A DNA stretch of 26,596 nucleotides, taken from assembly GCA_959605945.1 (NCBI GenBank), contig CAUHGY010000021.1, positions 1 to 26,596 on the forward strand. The letters run 5' to 3'. The DNA comes from an uncultured Clostridia bacterium (lineage in GTDB: Bacteria; Bacillota; Clostridia; Christensenellales; Borkfalkiaceae). Positions 8,125-16,626 of this stretch are shown here, in pieces. Positions within the stretch are counted from its first letter, which is position 1. Every line of letters starts with the position of its first letter. The notes below the pieces were generated by a model. The model had not been told where the DNA came from and did not search any database. It saw only the letters and a program-made list of their open reading frames with translations. The translations under genes were made by a program, and so were the position numbers.

Positions 8125-8154
8125 TTGACGCCGAGGCGGCCGTTATGTTATATT
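8125..8154 (+). promoter_or_regulatory. Sigma-A promoter of the 97-aa protein gene
   Basis: TTGACG (8125-8130) and TATATT (8149-8154) are separated by 18 nt. The start codon lies 26 nt after the -10 box, giving a very short leader that contains the ribosome site. Confidence 0.7.
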
Positions 8155-8180
8155 TTAAATAATTAACGGAGAATAATATT

Positions 8181-8474
8181 ATGGTTTTGACGGAAAAACA
8201 GCATGAAATTGACGTGGTAAAATGGGAAAAAAGCGTCGCCATGGGTGCGGATGCGTGCGGAACGTTTGAATTCTGTGCCTTGTGCGACAAGGCGCTGGAC
8301 AACCCTTGCGACAGAGCATTGCGTGAATATGTTGCAGTGAAAGCGGCGGAAAAGGCGGAACTTGTAATACAGGTGAAAACCGATGCGGTCAAAGCCGAAT
8401 ATCTGGCAATAGCAGACAGAATGCGGGCGCTTTATGCCGAAAAAAACGCTTTTAAAAATATAGGAGCGAAGTAA
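8181..8474 (+). CDS. Small four-cysteine hypothetical protein
   Basis: I do not recognise this 97-aa protein. It has no signal peptide or membrane segment and is predicted cytoplasmic and mostly helical, with long Ala/Glu/Lys-rich stretches in its second half. Four cysteines cluster at residues ~27-43 in the pattern C-x5-C-x2-C-x7-C (CGTFEFCALC then KALDNPC), which could bind a metal, though spacing does not match a standard zinc ribbon. Coding status is supported by ACGGAG before the ATG, a dedicated promoter and a downstream terminator. Confidence 0.7.
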   Translation: MVLTEKQHEIDVVKWEKSVAMGADACGTFEFCALCDKALDNPCDRALREYVAVKAAEKAELVIQVKTDAVKAEYLAIADRMRALYAEKNAFKNIGAK

Positions 8475-8635
8475 AATTCAGTGCGCGGGATCTTGTCGCG
8501 GCGGTCTGTCATTTACATTGCAAGGTTTGCAACGCGAATCTTCTTTTAGATAAAACTTTTTTCTGCAAAATGATTTTTCGCGGCGGCGTTATCGGCGCGT
8601 CGGCTAATAATATATATTTAAATCTATAGTCTTTT
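8475..8635. other. 3' untranslated stretch
   Basis: No open frame of note; AT-rich towards the terminator at 8636-8677. It probably forms the 3' UTR of the 97-aa gene. Confidence 0.4.
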
Positions 8636-8677
8636 TCCCCGGGAAAGAGTAATAAACGCTCTTATCCGGGGATTTTT
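8636..8677 (+). terminator. Rho-independent terminator
   Basis: CCCCGG (8637-8642) pairs with CCGGGG (8666-8671), and an inner AGAG/CTCT pairing continues the stem; ATTTTT follows at 8672-8677. It separates the 97-aa gene from the glycan locus. Confidence 0.75.
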
Positions 8678-8709
8678 GAATGCAGTAATTGCAAGCCATC
8701 GTGCAGTAT

Positions 8710-8739
8710 TTGCTATTTAAAAAAGACATGATTTATATT
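8710..8739 (+). promoter_or_regulatory. Candidate promoter of the amidohydrolase and glycan locus
   Basis: TTGCTA (8710-8715) and TATATT (8734-8739) are 18 nt apart. A second -10-like TTAAAAT lies ten bases further on. The -35 match is moderate. Confidence 0.5.
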
Positions 8740-8766
8740 AAAGTTAAAATGTACAGTGTTTAATAA

Positions 8767-8774
8767 GAGGTGAG
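8767..8774 (+). promoter_or_regulatory. Ribosome binding site that fixes the amidohydrolase start
   Basis: GAGGTGAG lies 4 nt before ATG 8779. An in-frame GTG at 8770 is inside this site and so cannot be the start codon. Confidence 0.75.
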
Positions 8775-8778
8775 GAAT

Positions 8779-9699
8779 ATGATAATAGACGCGCATAATC
8801 ATGCCGATTGGCTATGGAGAACTTACGACGACGTTATCGCGAATATGGATAAAAACAACATAGACGTGGCTTGGCTTTTATCCTGCGAGAGACCGGCGGG
8901 AGAGATTTTCATGCCGGAAATGCGGGCCGCTCATTCATTCGGAGCGGAAGATGCGGACTGTCCGTTGGAAAGATGTATAAGATATTACGAAAAAAGCCCG
9001 GAGCGCTTTATTCTGGGCTTTGCACCGGATCCCAGGCGACCTAACTGTCTCAACAGGTTAAAAGCTGCCATGGGATTTTATAATGTCCGAATAGTGGGCG
9101 AATTCAAATACAGAATGATGATAGACAATTATGACGCGATAGAGCTGTTCCGCTATGCAGGGGAAAACGGAATGCCCGTAGTGCTGCATCTTGAAGAGCC
9201 GATCGTCCACGATTATTTTCTGGGGAACACCATTCCGCGCGCCACTTATTGGTACAGCGGCGGCATAGACGCTCTCGAAAGAGTTCTGAAGCTTTGTCCC
9301 GACACTGTCTTTATGGGACATGCTTTTTCGTTCTGGAGTTATTATTTGACCGATAACCCCGCATATCCCGATAAATCGGAGAGAAAATTCGTTCGCGGCA
9401 GAGTGCTGGACCTGCTCGATAAATATAAGAATCTTTACTGCGATATTTCGGCAGGTTCCGGAAGAACAAATCTCGAAAAAGATCTGAAATTTACCAAATC
9501 GTTTATGACCGATTATTGCGACAGGATAGTTTATGCGCGCGATACTTTCGACAATTCGCATCAGGAACTTATAAATTCTCTCGGCCTTGAAAAAGAAGTT
9601 TTGGACAGAATTTATTATAAAAACGCTCTTGAACTTGTTCCGCTCGAAGGAAGAAAAGTGCCGCTTGACAGAGAAGATTTCTGGGATCTTCCGGAATGA
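8779..9699 (+). CDS. Amidohydrolase-2 family metal-dependent hydrolase
   Basis: This 306-aa protein appears to be a cytoplasmic TIM-barrel hydrolase of the amidohydrolase superfamily (PF04909-like), which includes lactonases, decarboxylases and other enzymes of sugar-acid and aromatic metabolism. The metal-binding layout is visible: HxH at the N-terminus (DAHNHAD, H6 and H8), H137 in VVLHLEEP, H181 in FMGHAFSFW and the late Asp D255 in ARDTFDN. It starts at ATG 8779, just after GAGGTGAG. The solute-binding protein gene follows after 207 nt in the same direction. Its substrate may derive from the imported glycan, but this is inference. Confidence 0.8.
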   Translation: MIIDAHNHADWLWRTYDDVIANMDKNNIDVAWLLSCERPAGEIFMPEMRAAHSFGAEDADCPLERCIRYYEKSPERFILGFAPDPRRPNCLNRLKAAMGFYNVRIVGEFKYRMMIDNYDAIELFRYAGENGMPVVLHLEEPIVHDYFLGNTIPRATYWYSGGIDALERVLKLCPDTVFMGHAFSFWSYYLTDNPAYPDKSERKFVRGRVLDLLDKYKNLYCDISAGSGRTNLEKDLKFTKSFMTDYCDRIVYARDTFDNSHQELINSLGLEKEVLDRIYYKNALELVPLEGRKVPLDREDFWDLPE

Positions 9700-9810
9700 G
9701 CGTAAAAAAATTTTTCTGAAAAGGCAACGGGGAATGCAGAAAGCGCAATAACGCCGTGAGCCCATTGCCTATAAAATTGACGACGGCACCACGAAAAGGA
9801 AATAACGTCA

Positions 9811-9855
9811 GGAAAGCCCGGGCTTTCCGCGTGTTTTGATAAAACACGCGGAAGG
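9811..9855 (+). promoter_or_regulatory. Two overlapping palindromes upstream of the solute-binding protein
   Basis: A perfect 18-bp palindrome GGAAAGCCCGGGCTTTCC (9811-9828) overlaps a second hairpin whose arms TTCCGCGTGTTTT (9825-9837) and AAAACACGCGGAA (9841-9853) match exactly around GAT; the latter extends outward by a T-G and a C-G pair. The shared bases 9823-9828 cannot pair in both. No T-run follows. Possible roles are a LacI-type operator at the first palindrome, an RNA switch, or a processing/stability hairpin that raises expression of the solute-binding protein. A weak promoter-like TTGACG at 9777-9782 precedes them. Confidence 0.55.
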
Positions 9856-9906
9856 GGTTTGTCGGATAAAAATTATGGCGTAAAAAGTATCGAAGGAGAA
9901 TTTAAA

Positions 9907-11685
9907 ATGATAAAGAAAACAGTTGCAAAGATATTGTCCGTTTTTCTTGCGCTTGCCCTACTTGTCGGCGTCGGCTGCGGCGGTACGTCGAAAGACGACG
10001 GAACTAAGATCGTTCTCAACGTCGAATACTTCGACGGGGGATTCGGTTCCGAGTGGCTGGAAATAGCCGCGAAAGAATTCGAAGAACTCTATGCCGATTA
10101 TACGGTGGGAGACAAAAAAGGCGTTATCGTCGAACTTGACGGTTCCAGACAGACCGGGCAGAACGTATACGACGCTTACAGCTTAATGAATAACGAGATA
10201 TTTTTTACCGAACAGGTTTTGAATTATTACGATTTCGTCAATAAGGATTATCTGCTTGATCTAAGCGATGTCTTGACCGAAGTGATTCCCGAGCAGGGTC
10301 ATTCCATCGAGAGTGTGATGGATGAAGAATTAAAGAAATTTTACGGCGTCAAAGAAGGGGAAGAAACGCATTATTACGCGGTTCCGATGTCGAGTTCTTT
10401 TTGCGGACTCATTTACGACGAAGAATTTTTCTATAACAACGGTCTGTTTCTCACGAGAGAATATGACGGAGCGGAGCAGGGAACGATCATAAATCCCGGC
10501 AGCGCTTATATCATAGGAAATATCAAAACCGCCGATTCGAACGGCGAATACGCGGCTTTAGTGACGGAGAACGGCGAAACTTATTATAAAACCCAGCCCG
10601 ACGAAAACGGAAAAACATATTATCTTTCTGAAGGCCCTGACGGCGAATACGGCACATATGACGACGGTCAGCCGAGAACTTACGAGGAGTTTTTCAGGCT
10701 GTGCCACTATATGAAGACGTATAAAAACACTTATCCGTTCATCATGATGGGTGACGGCGCCGGATATATCGACTGGTTTTTGGATCAGCTGTTCGCCGAT
10801 TACGAAGGAAAAAATGAAGCGCTGAAAAATTTTACTTTCGAAGGATCGGCTGAAAATCTCATTGATGTCGGCGACAGCGGCAACATAACGGAACTTCCCG
10901 ACGTGGCGCTTAATTCCGAAGAAAAGGGCGACAACGCCATGATAACCAAAAGCGCCGGCAGATATTACGCTTTGAAATTTTATGAAAACATGGTCAAGGG
11001 AGGCGCCGGAACGTGGCTGCACCCCGACTGGAATAAAAATTCCAGTCAATTCGACGCTCAGCTTGATTTCATGCTCTCCATAAAGACAGGCGAAACCAAA
11101 GCGGCGTTCCTTATAGACGGCGTGTGGTGGGAAGAAGAATCCAAAACAAATTTCAAAAATCTCGAAAATTATTACGGCGAAAAATACAAAAAAGAAAACA
11201 GGCATTTTAAATTGTTTTCTCTGCCCAAAGCCTCCATTGACCAGGTGGGAGACGAAAGAGTTATCATGGACACGGGCTATTATGCCGCGTTCATACTCAG
11301 TTCAATCGCCGAGGAAAAGGTAGAAATCGCAAAAAAATTCATTCAGTATTGTTTTACAGACGCCAAGAACAAAGAGTATACGATGATTACCGGTGTGCCG
11401 CGCGGATTTGAATACGACCTTAGCCAGGAAGAATACGAAAGCATGAGTTCTTTCGGACAGGGCATATGGGATGTCGTAAAATCCGGCAATGCTACGATAA
11501 TGTATCCGCAGTCCACCAGTAAATATTATCTCGACAGAGTTCGCGCACTGCAGCCCGGAATGTATTTTTATACAAAAGTAGACGGGATGGCTTATGACAA
11601 TATTCAGGAAGTGATAGAAGAAAAAAATATAAGTGCGGAGGAAGCATTCAGGGGTATTTATCTCTATCATGAAGACAGATATTGA
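9907..11685 (+). CDS. Extracellular solute-binding lipoprotein of a carbohydrate ABC importer
   Basis: This lipid-anchored receptor should capture a sugar or oligosaccharide and deliver it to the two permeases encoded next. The N-terminus has Lys residues, a hydrophobic stretch and a lipid-type cysteine C24 in LVGVGCGG, a slightly atypical lipobox. The 592-aa mature family type is large compared with about 420-450 aa for common CUT1 receptors. Part of the excess is an inserted Tyr/Gly/Asp-rich segment (~190-250) with repeats such as NGETYYK and NGKTYYL and the motif GEYGTYDDG. The start is ATG 9907, preceded by AAGGAG at 9893-9898; an upstream TTG in frame lacks a ribosome site. The first permease begins 19 nt after the stop. 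Confidence 0.88.
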   Translation: MIKKTVAKILSVFLALALLVGVGCGGTSKDDGTKIVLNVEYFDGGFGSEWLEIAAKEFEELYADYTVGDKKGVIVELDGSRQTGQNVYDAYSLMNNEIFFTEQVLNYYDFVNKDYLLDLSDVLTEVIPEQGHSIESVMDEELKKFYGVKEGEETHYYAVPMSSSFCGLIYDEEFFYNNGLFLTREYDGAEQGTIINPGSAYIIGNIKTADSNGEYAALVTENGETYYKTQPDENGKTYYLSEGPDGEYGTYDDGQPRTYEEFFRLCHYMKTYKNTYPFIMMGDGAGYIDWFLDQLFADYEGKNEALKNFTFEGSAENLIDVGDSGNITELPDVALNSEEKGDNAMITKSAGRYYALKFYENMVKGGAGTWLHPDWNKNSSQFDAQLDFMLSIKTGETKAAFLIDGVWWEEESKTNFKNLENYYGEKYKKENRHFKLFSLPKASIDQVGDERVIMDTGYYAAFILSSIAEEKVEIAKKFIQYCFTDAKNKEYTMITGVPRGFEYDLSQEEYESMSSFGQGIWDVVKSGNATIMYPQSTSKYYLDRVRALQPGMYFYTKVDGMAYDNIQEVIEEKNISAEEAFRGIYLYHEDRY

Positions 11686-11704
11686 TATACGGGAGGGGGA
11701 TAAA

Positions 11705-12640
11705 ATGGAACATACCGCTGAATCGGTGAAGATAAAAAGAATCAGCAAGCGGACAAAAAAACTGATTTTCTGTCTTGCGTTGATAATTTTGCCGCTTATA
11801 CAGTTTGCGATATTTTACATAGGGGTAAATCTCAATTCGATAAGGATGGCGTTTGTTCAATTCGACGGATACGAAGATACTGTCGGAACATTCGTTTGGT
11901 TCGAAAACTTTAAAACCGTTTTCCATGAAATGGCTACGCTTGCCAACTGGCCGATCATGATCAGAAATTCGGTAGGCATATGGGTTTTGGGACTTGTCAC
12001 AAAAACGCCGCTTACTATTCTTATAAGTTATTTTATTTACAAAAACGCAAAGATCGGAGGGGTGTTTAAAGTTATTTTATTCGCCCCGTCGATAGTTTCG
12101 GTCATGGTGACGGTCATGCTGTACGAATATTTTGTCGACACCGCCATCCCGAGTTTGTTGGAATCTTCTTTCGGAATAGTTATGGAAGAAGGCTTTTTCA
12201 AAAGCCCGAATTTGAGATTCTGGACAATTTTCTTTTATGGTTTTTGGTGCGGGTTCGGCACCAGTTTGCTGCTTTATTCAAACGCTATGGACGCCATTTC
12301 CGATTCGGTGGTCGAAGCTTCCCATCTCGACGGGGTAGGTTATATGCAGGAATTCTGGTATGTGACCATGCCGATGATCTTTCCGACGTTTAAAACGCTG
12401 ATGATGGTCGGCTCTGCCGGGGTGCTTTTGGATCAGTTCTATTTATACGAGTTTTACGGCATGAAAGCATATACCGATATCCAGACAGTGGGATATTACG
12501 TTTTCAAGGAAACCATGCTTGTAAATTCCACCGGTTATCCGAGAATTGCCGCCATGGGCATTATCATAACCTGCGTTGCGGTTCCGTTTGCCCTGCTCAT
12601 CAGATACCTGATGAACAAGGTCGATCCTATGGAGGGCTGA
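11705..12640 (+). CDS. Carbohydrate ABC transporter permease, MalF/UgpA/LplB type
   Basis: This is a 311-aa inner-membrane subunit with about six hydrophobic segments. The cytoplasmic EAA loop that docks the ATPase reads EASHLDGVGYMQEFWYVTMP (204-223), matching the EAA---DG---------I-LP pattern. The start is ATG 11705, placed after a strong GGGAGGGGG; an upstream in-frame GTG at 11633 lies inside the previous gene. It forms the channel with the next permease. Its stop codon is one base from the next start. Confidence 0.93.
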   Translation: MEHTAESVKIKRISKRTKKLIFCLALIILPLIQFAIFYIGVNLNSIRMAFVQFDGYEDTVGTFVWFENFKTVFHEMATLANWPIMIRNSVGIWVLGLVTKTPLTILISYFIYKNAKIGGVFKVILFAPSIVSVMVTVMLYEYFVDTAIPSLLESSFGIVMEEGFFKSPNLRFWTIFFYGFWCGFGTSLLLYSNAMDAISDSVVEASHLDGVGYMQEFWYVTMPMIFPTFKTLMMVGSAGVLLDQFYLYEFYGMKAYTDIQTVGYYVFKETMLVNSTGYPRIAAMGIIITCVAVPFALLIRYLMNKVDPMEG

Positions 12641-12641
12641 C

Positions 12642-13532
12642 ATGAATACGGCAAAAACAAAGGCAGGAAAAATAAATAAAAAAATTACCGTGGCTCAGGT
12701 TCTTATAGTGGCGTTTCTTGTTTTTTACATCGTCGTTCTTCTCATACCGCTTGTGTGGGGAGCTTTGACGTCGCTGAAAGAAAGCGCTCTGGAACTTCGG
12801 GAAAACATGTTCGGCTTGCCGAGAACATGGCGTTTCGAAAATTATTCTCTGGCGTTTGAAAATCTTTTTGTGGAAACGACCAGAAACGAGCCGTATTATT
12901 TGGGCGAAATGATGCTTTATTCGTTGATGTATGCCTCTGTTTCGGCGTTGGTCAACACGCTTACATTTTATATCGTCGCCTATGCGAGGACGAGATTCGA
13001 TTTTAAATTTCTCGGCATCATCGACGTTATAGTTTTGGTCACGATGGCGCTGCCGATCGTGGGCAATCTGCCGTCGTCGATAATGATCTTCAAGCAGCTT
13101 AATCTCACAGACAATTTTTTCGGGATGACCGTCATTGCCAAAATGAATTTTCTGGGCATGTATTATTTTGTTATCTGTACGGCTATAAGGGGCATACCGC
13201 GGGCGTTTTCGGAAGCCGCCGAAATAGACGGAGCAAACGAAATGCAGGTCATGCTGCGTGTGATTTTTCCGTTGACGGTTGGGATATTCTTTACGATTTT
13301 CATAGTGAAATTTATCGATTATTGGAACGACTGGCAGACCCCGTATATATTTTTAAGGAATTTTCCCACGGCTACTTACGGGCTTTGGATGTTTAAAGAC
13401 AACACTTTGTTCGAACTTCCGCAGAAGCTCGCGGCATGCATACTCGTGGTGCTGCCGATTTTGGTGATATTTTTTATTTTCCATAAAAAACTTATGGGCG
13501 GAATATCGCTCAGCGAAGGGGTAAAAGAATAA
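12642..13532 (+). CDS. Carbohydrate ABC transporter permease, MalG/UgpE/YtcP type
   Basis: This is a 296-aa partner permease with about six hydrophobic segments. The EAA loop EAAEIDGANEMQVMLRVIFP lies at 191-210. Its ATG is one base after the stop of the first permease, and GGAGGG (12631-12636) sits in the end of that gene, so the two are probably translationally coupled and made in equal amounts. No ATPase gene follows; a shared MsmK/UgpC-type ATPase encoded elsewhere is expected, as is common in Bacillota. Confidence 0.93.
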   Translation: MNTAKTKAGKINKKITVAQVLIVAFLVFYIVVLLIPLVWGALTSLKESALELRENMFGLPRTWRFENYSLAFENLFVETTRNEPYYLGEMMLYSLMYASVSALVNTLTFYIVAYARTRFDFKFLGIIDVIVLVTMALPIVGNLPSSIMIFKQLNLTDNFFGMTVIAKMNFLGMYYFVICTAIRGIPRAFSEAAEIDGANEMQVMLRVIFPLTVGIFFTIFIVKFIDYWNDWQTPYIFLRNFPTATYGLWMFKDNTLFELPQKLAACILVVLPILVIFFIFHKKLMGGISLSEGVKE

Positions 13533-13535
13533 AAA

Positions 13536-13539
13536 GGAG
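13536..13539 (+). promoter_or_regulatory. Ribosome binding site that fixes the start of the 1022-aa protein
   Basis: AAAAAGGAG ends at 13539. The in-frame GTG at 13539-13541 overlaps it, so ATG 13548 (8 nt downstream) is preferred. Confidence 0.7.
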
Positions 13540-13547
13540 TGAAAAAA

Positions 13548-16500
13548 ATGATGAGAGCAAACTTAAAAAAGATGCTTATCGGAATTATTGCGGCGTTGTT
13601 TTGCGCCTGTATGGCGCTTTCTGCCACGGTATTTTATGCCGATGCCGAAGGCGCTGAATATGAATTTCCGATAGAAGAAAGCTACACGGTGGGGGAATCG
13701 CTTACTCTTCCCGGGTGCGAGATAGAAAACGTTGCGGCGCAGCCTTACGTGCTTTATCCCGACGGAAACTATAAAAAGACGGGCAACATTGTTTTTAGCC
13801 GGGCGGGCAAGTATGTTATAACCTATCAGGCGACAGTGAACGGAGCTCTCGTTTCGGAAGAAAAAGTCGTTTACGCATACGAAGAAAAATATTTTTCCGA
13901 CAAGAACAGCGACAATATCGAATATCAGGCGGATAAAGAATTCAGTATCGACGCTGCCGGTTCGGTCGCTACAGCCGACGGTTTGTACGTAGAACTTTCC
14001 GAAGGCGGGGTTTTTACATACAATAAAATTTTCGATCTTACCGGCAAAACAAAGGACGACGTGATATTTTCCTGCAACATAATGGCCACCACGCCGACTT
14101 ATGCGGATTTCTGGGAGCTTACCGTCAGGTTTTCCGATGTTTACGATCCCGAAAATTATGTCGACGTGGTGCTTTGGCATAACGGCAACAGCACCGATCA
14201 CGATTACGATATTCTGCTTGACAGCATAAATTACGTCAGAGCCGGAGCGAGCAATCAGACGCCTACCGGCTACTCTCCCAACGACAGAAATCCCGACGGG
14301 TCGCTTGGGGTGTATCATGTCGGCAGATACGGCAACTGGGCTTATGTTTCCATGATGAGCAACTCTGCGGATAAAAACAACCTGACCGATACTTTCGATA
14401 TAAGCTTCGATTACGCGGAAAAGAAAGTGTACGGACCGGAAAAGTCGATGGTCGGTAAAAATATGATCTGCGATTTGGACGATCCCGTGTTTTTCGGAGA
14501 AAATCTTTGGGAAGGGTTTACGAACGGCAAATGCAGGGTCAGTGTTTTTGCAAGAGAATATCAGACGGTGAAAGGGGCCCTTTTCATAAGAAATATTTTT
14601 GACGACAGCGGAGAAGATTTTCAGGATAATCTTTTGACAGAACCAAACGTGCCGTCGATAAACGTCGATACCGGAAATTACGGCGAAAATCTTCCGTTTG
14701 CGGTCGTGGGAAAGCCGTATAAAGTATTCGACGCTCAGGCAGACAACATGGGCGCTTATTGTTCGCCCGTAACTTGCAATGTTTATTTTAACTATAATTC
14801 AGGCAATCCCATATCGGTCAATCTCGAAGACGGTAAGTTTATTCCCGAAATTCCCGGCGGGTACACTATTGTGTATTCGGTCACGGACGGTTTCGGCGAA
14901 ACTTTCACCGAAAAAATCAATATAACCTGCATCGGAGACAATAATCCCATGCAGTTAATTCTCGATGAAGAAAAGGTTACTTCTGCCGATACGGGAGCGT
15001 TGATCGATGTCGCGGGGTATGAAATTTTGAACGAGTCCGGCGATGTTTCGGTAGAAATAAAGGCCGTATGCGGCGATATCAGTTACAATATAGGAGAGGA
15101 CCTTTCCTTCCGTCCTTTTGAGAGCGGCGTTTATACTATACAATATAAGATAACCGATTATGCCGGGCAGACGGACGAGATCAGCTATGAAGTCGATGTT
15201 TCGCCGTTAGACGAGCCGCTGTTTATAGACGAGATTCTGCTTCCCGAATATTTCATCGCCGGCTATAAACAAAACCTTCCGGCTTTGCAGGCCTATGATT
15301 TTAAGGACGGCGGCAACGTTATACAGGCAAAGGTTTTCGTTAAAGAAGGCGATAACCCCGAACGCGAAATCACCGGCGATTTTATACCTGCGGTCACGGG
15401 CGAAAATTATACTTTGGAAATAATCTACCGCGCGCAGGGCAAATTCGGTACAGGCCAAACCGTGTTCAGAAGAGAATGTTGTTCGATATACAGCGATGCG
15501 GGAGAGAATTATCTTGACACAAAAAAACTGTTTGCGACCGACGGCGATATTTCCGCCGATTATATCGAAATAGACTATACCAACTATGCTACGTACACGA
15601 CAACGGCTGACGGGGCATCCATGACATACATAAATCCCATACCCGCCAACGTGTTCGAAGCCGAGTTTAACGTAAACGGAAACGCCTTCGACAAATTGAA
15701 TTTTTATTTGTCGGACGCGGTCGACGGCAGGACCGTTAAGGCTACCGTAGAAAAATATAATAGCGAGTCTGTTTATTTCAGCGTCAACGACGGCGTCAAG
15801 GTTATTGTTTCCGGCATATCTTTCGATAATGCCGACAGAGCGTTCAATATATCCTACAACAACCTGACGCAGAAATTCACTGTGAATTTCACTGACGAAT
15901 TCAGCGTGAACACATATACCGACGGTACGCTTTTCAACGGATTTGAAAGCGGAAAAGTTTATTTTGAAATGGAGTTCGAAGGTGTTACCGGGCAGGCTTC
16001 GGTCATAATGAAAAAAGTTGCGAATCAGCAGCTTATCGACTACATTTACGATTCCACCGAACCGCTTTTGACTCTGAACGGCGAATATGATAAGAGCTAT
16101 GATATCGGAGACACCGTTTCCGTGATATCTGCCGTATGCCTTGACATGATAGATCCGTCTATCGGCGCCACATTGACCGTTTATGATCCCGACGGCAATA
16201 TTATGAAAGACACCGGCGGAAGGACGCTTTCCGGGGTAGATATCTCGGTAAATTATGAGATAAAACTCAGCGCTTACGGCAGGTATAAAATATCTTATGC
16301 GATCAGCGGCACAAGCGACCCGCTTGACTTCTTTATCACCGTGGTCGACAGAGAAAAACCCGAGATTCAGATAAAAAATAAAATAAACGCCTCCTACAAC
16401 GTCAACGACAAAATTTCTTTGGCGGCGGATGCGACCGACAACATGGGGGGAGAGCTTAAGCTTATCGTCTGCGTTGAAACTCCCGATTCGATAACAGAGT

Positions 16501-16616
16501 ACGTTACAGACGGAGAGTACACTTTCAGGTCCGAAGGAAAATATAAAATTATTTTCACCGCGCTGGACAGCCGCGGTAACTGCGGACAGGTAATATACGA
16601 GACGGTTGTCGGTTAG
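13548..16616 (+). CDS. Large secreted protein with repeated Ig-like (beta-sandwich) domains, function unknown
   Basis: The 1022-aa product begins with a signal peptide (Lys-rich start, hydrophobic core ~9-30) with likely cleavage after ADA at 31-33. It has no lipobox, LPXTG, SLH or dockerin signal. At least five Ig-like repeats are visible by their closing strands, such as YVITYQATVNG, YTIVYSVTDGFG, YTIQYKITDYAG, YKISYAISG and YKIIFTALDSRG; the last, after DREKPEI, resembles bacterial Ig/HYR-type domains. Two regions (~145-350 and ~675-830) look like jelly-roll, possibly carbohydrate-binding, modules (for example VDVVLWHNG and FDISFDYAEKKVYG). No catalytic motif was recognised. It lies 15 nt after the permeases, so it is likely a surface glycan-capture or scaffold component of the import system. 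Confidence 0.75.
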   Translation: MMRANLKKMLIGIIAALFCACMALSATVFYADAEGAEYEFPIEESYTVGESLTLPGCEIENVAAQPYVLYPDGNYKKTGNIVFSRAGKYVITYQATVNGALVSEEKVVYAYEEKYFSDKNSDNIEYQADKEFSIDAAGSVATADGLYVELSEGGVFTYNKIFDLTGKTKDDVIFSCNIMATTPTYADFWELTVRFSDVYDPENYVDVVLWHNGNSTDHDYDILLDSINYVRAGASNQTPTGYSPNDRNPDGSLGVYHVGRYGNWAYVSMMSNSADKNNLTDTFDISFDYAEKKVYGPEKSMVGKNMICDLDDPVFFGENLWEGFTNGKCRVSVFAREYQTVKGALFIRNIFDDSGEDFQDNLLTEPNVPSINVDTGNYGENLPFAVVGKPYKVFDAQADNMGAYCSPVTCNVYFNYNSGNPISVNLEDGKFIPEIPGGYTIVYSVTDGFGETFTEKINITCIGDNNPMQLILDEEKVTSADTGALIDVAGYEILNESGDVSVEIKAVCGDISYNIGEDLSFRPFESGVYTIQYKITDYAGQTDEISYEVDVSPLDEPLFIDEILLPEYFIAGYKQNLPALQAYDFKDGGNVIQAKVFVKEGDNPEREITGDFIPAVTGENYTLEIIYRAQGKFGTGQTVFRRECCSIYSDAGENYLDTKKLFATDGDISADYIEIDYTNYATYTTTADGASMTYINPIPANVFEAEFNVNGNAFDKLNFYLSDAVDGRTVKATVEKYNSESVYFSVNDGVKVIVSGISFDNADRAFNISYNNLTQKFTVNFTDEFSVNTYTDGTLFNGFESGKVYFEMEFEGVTGQASVIMKKVANQQLIDYIYDSTEPLLTLNGEYDKSYDIGDTVSVISAVCLDMIDPSIGATLTVYDPDGNIMKDTGGRTLSGVDISVNYEIKLSAYGRYKISYAISGTSDPLDFFITVVDREKPEIQIKNKINASYNVNDKISLAADATDNMGGELKLIVCVETPDSITEYVTDGEYTFRSEGKYKIIFTALDSRGNCGQVIYETVVG

Positions 16617-16626
16617 GAGAAAAATT

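Noticed and set aside
9811..9855. The overlapping palindromes as an intrinsic terminator after the amidohydrolase
   Set aside because: Neither hairpin is followed by a T-run; the next bases are GGGGTTTG.
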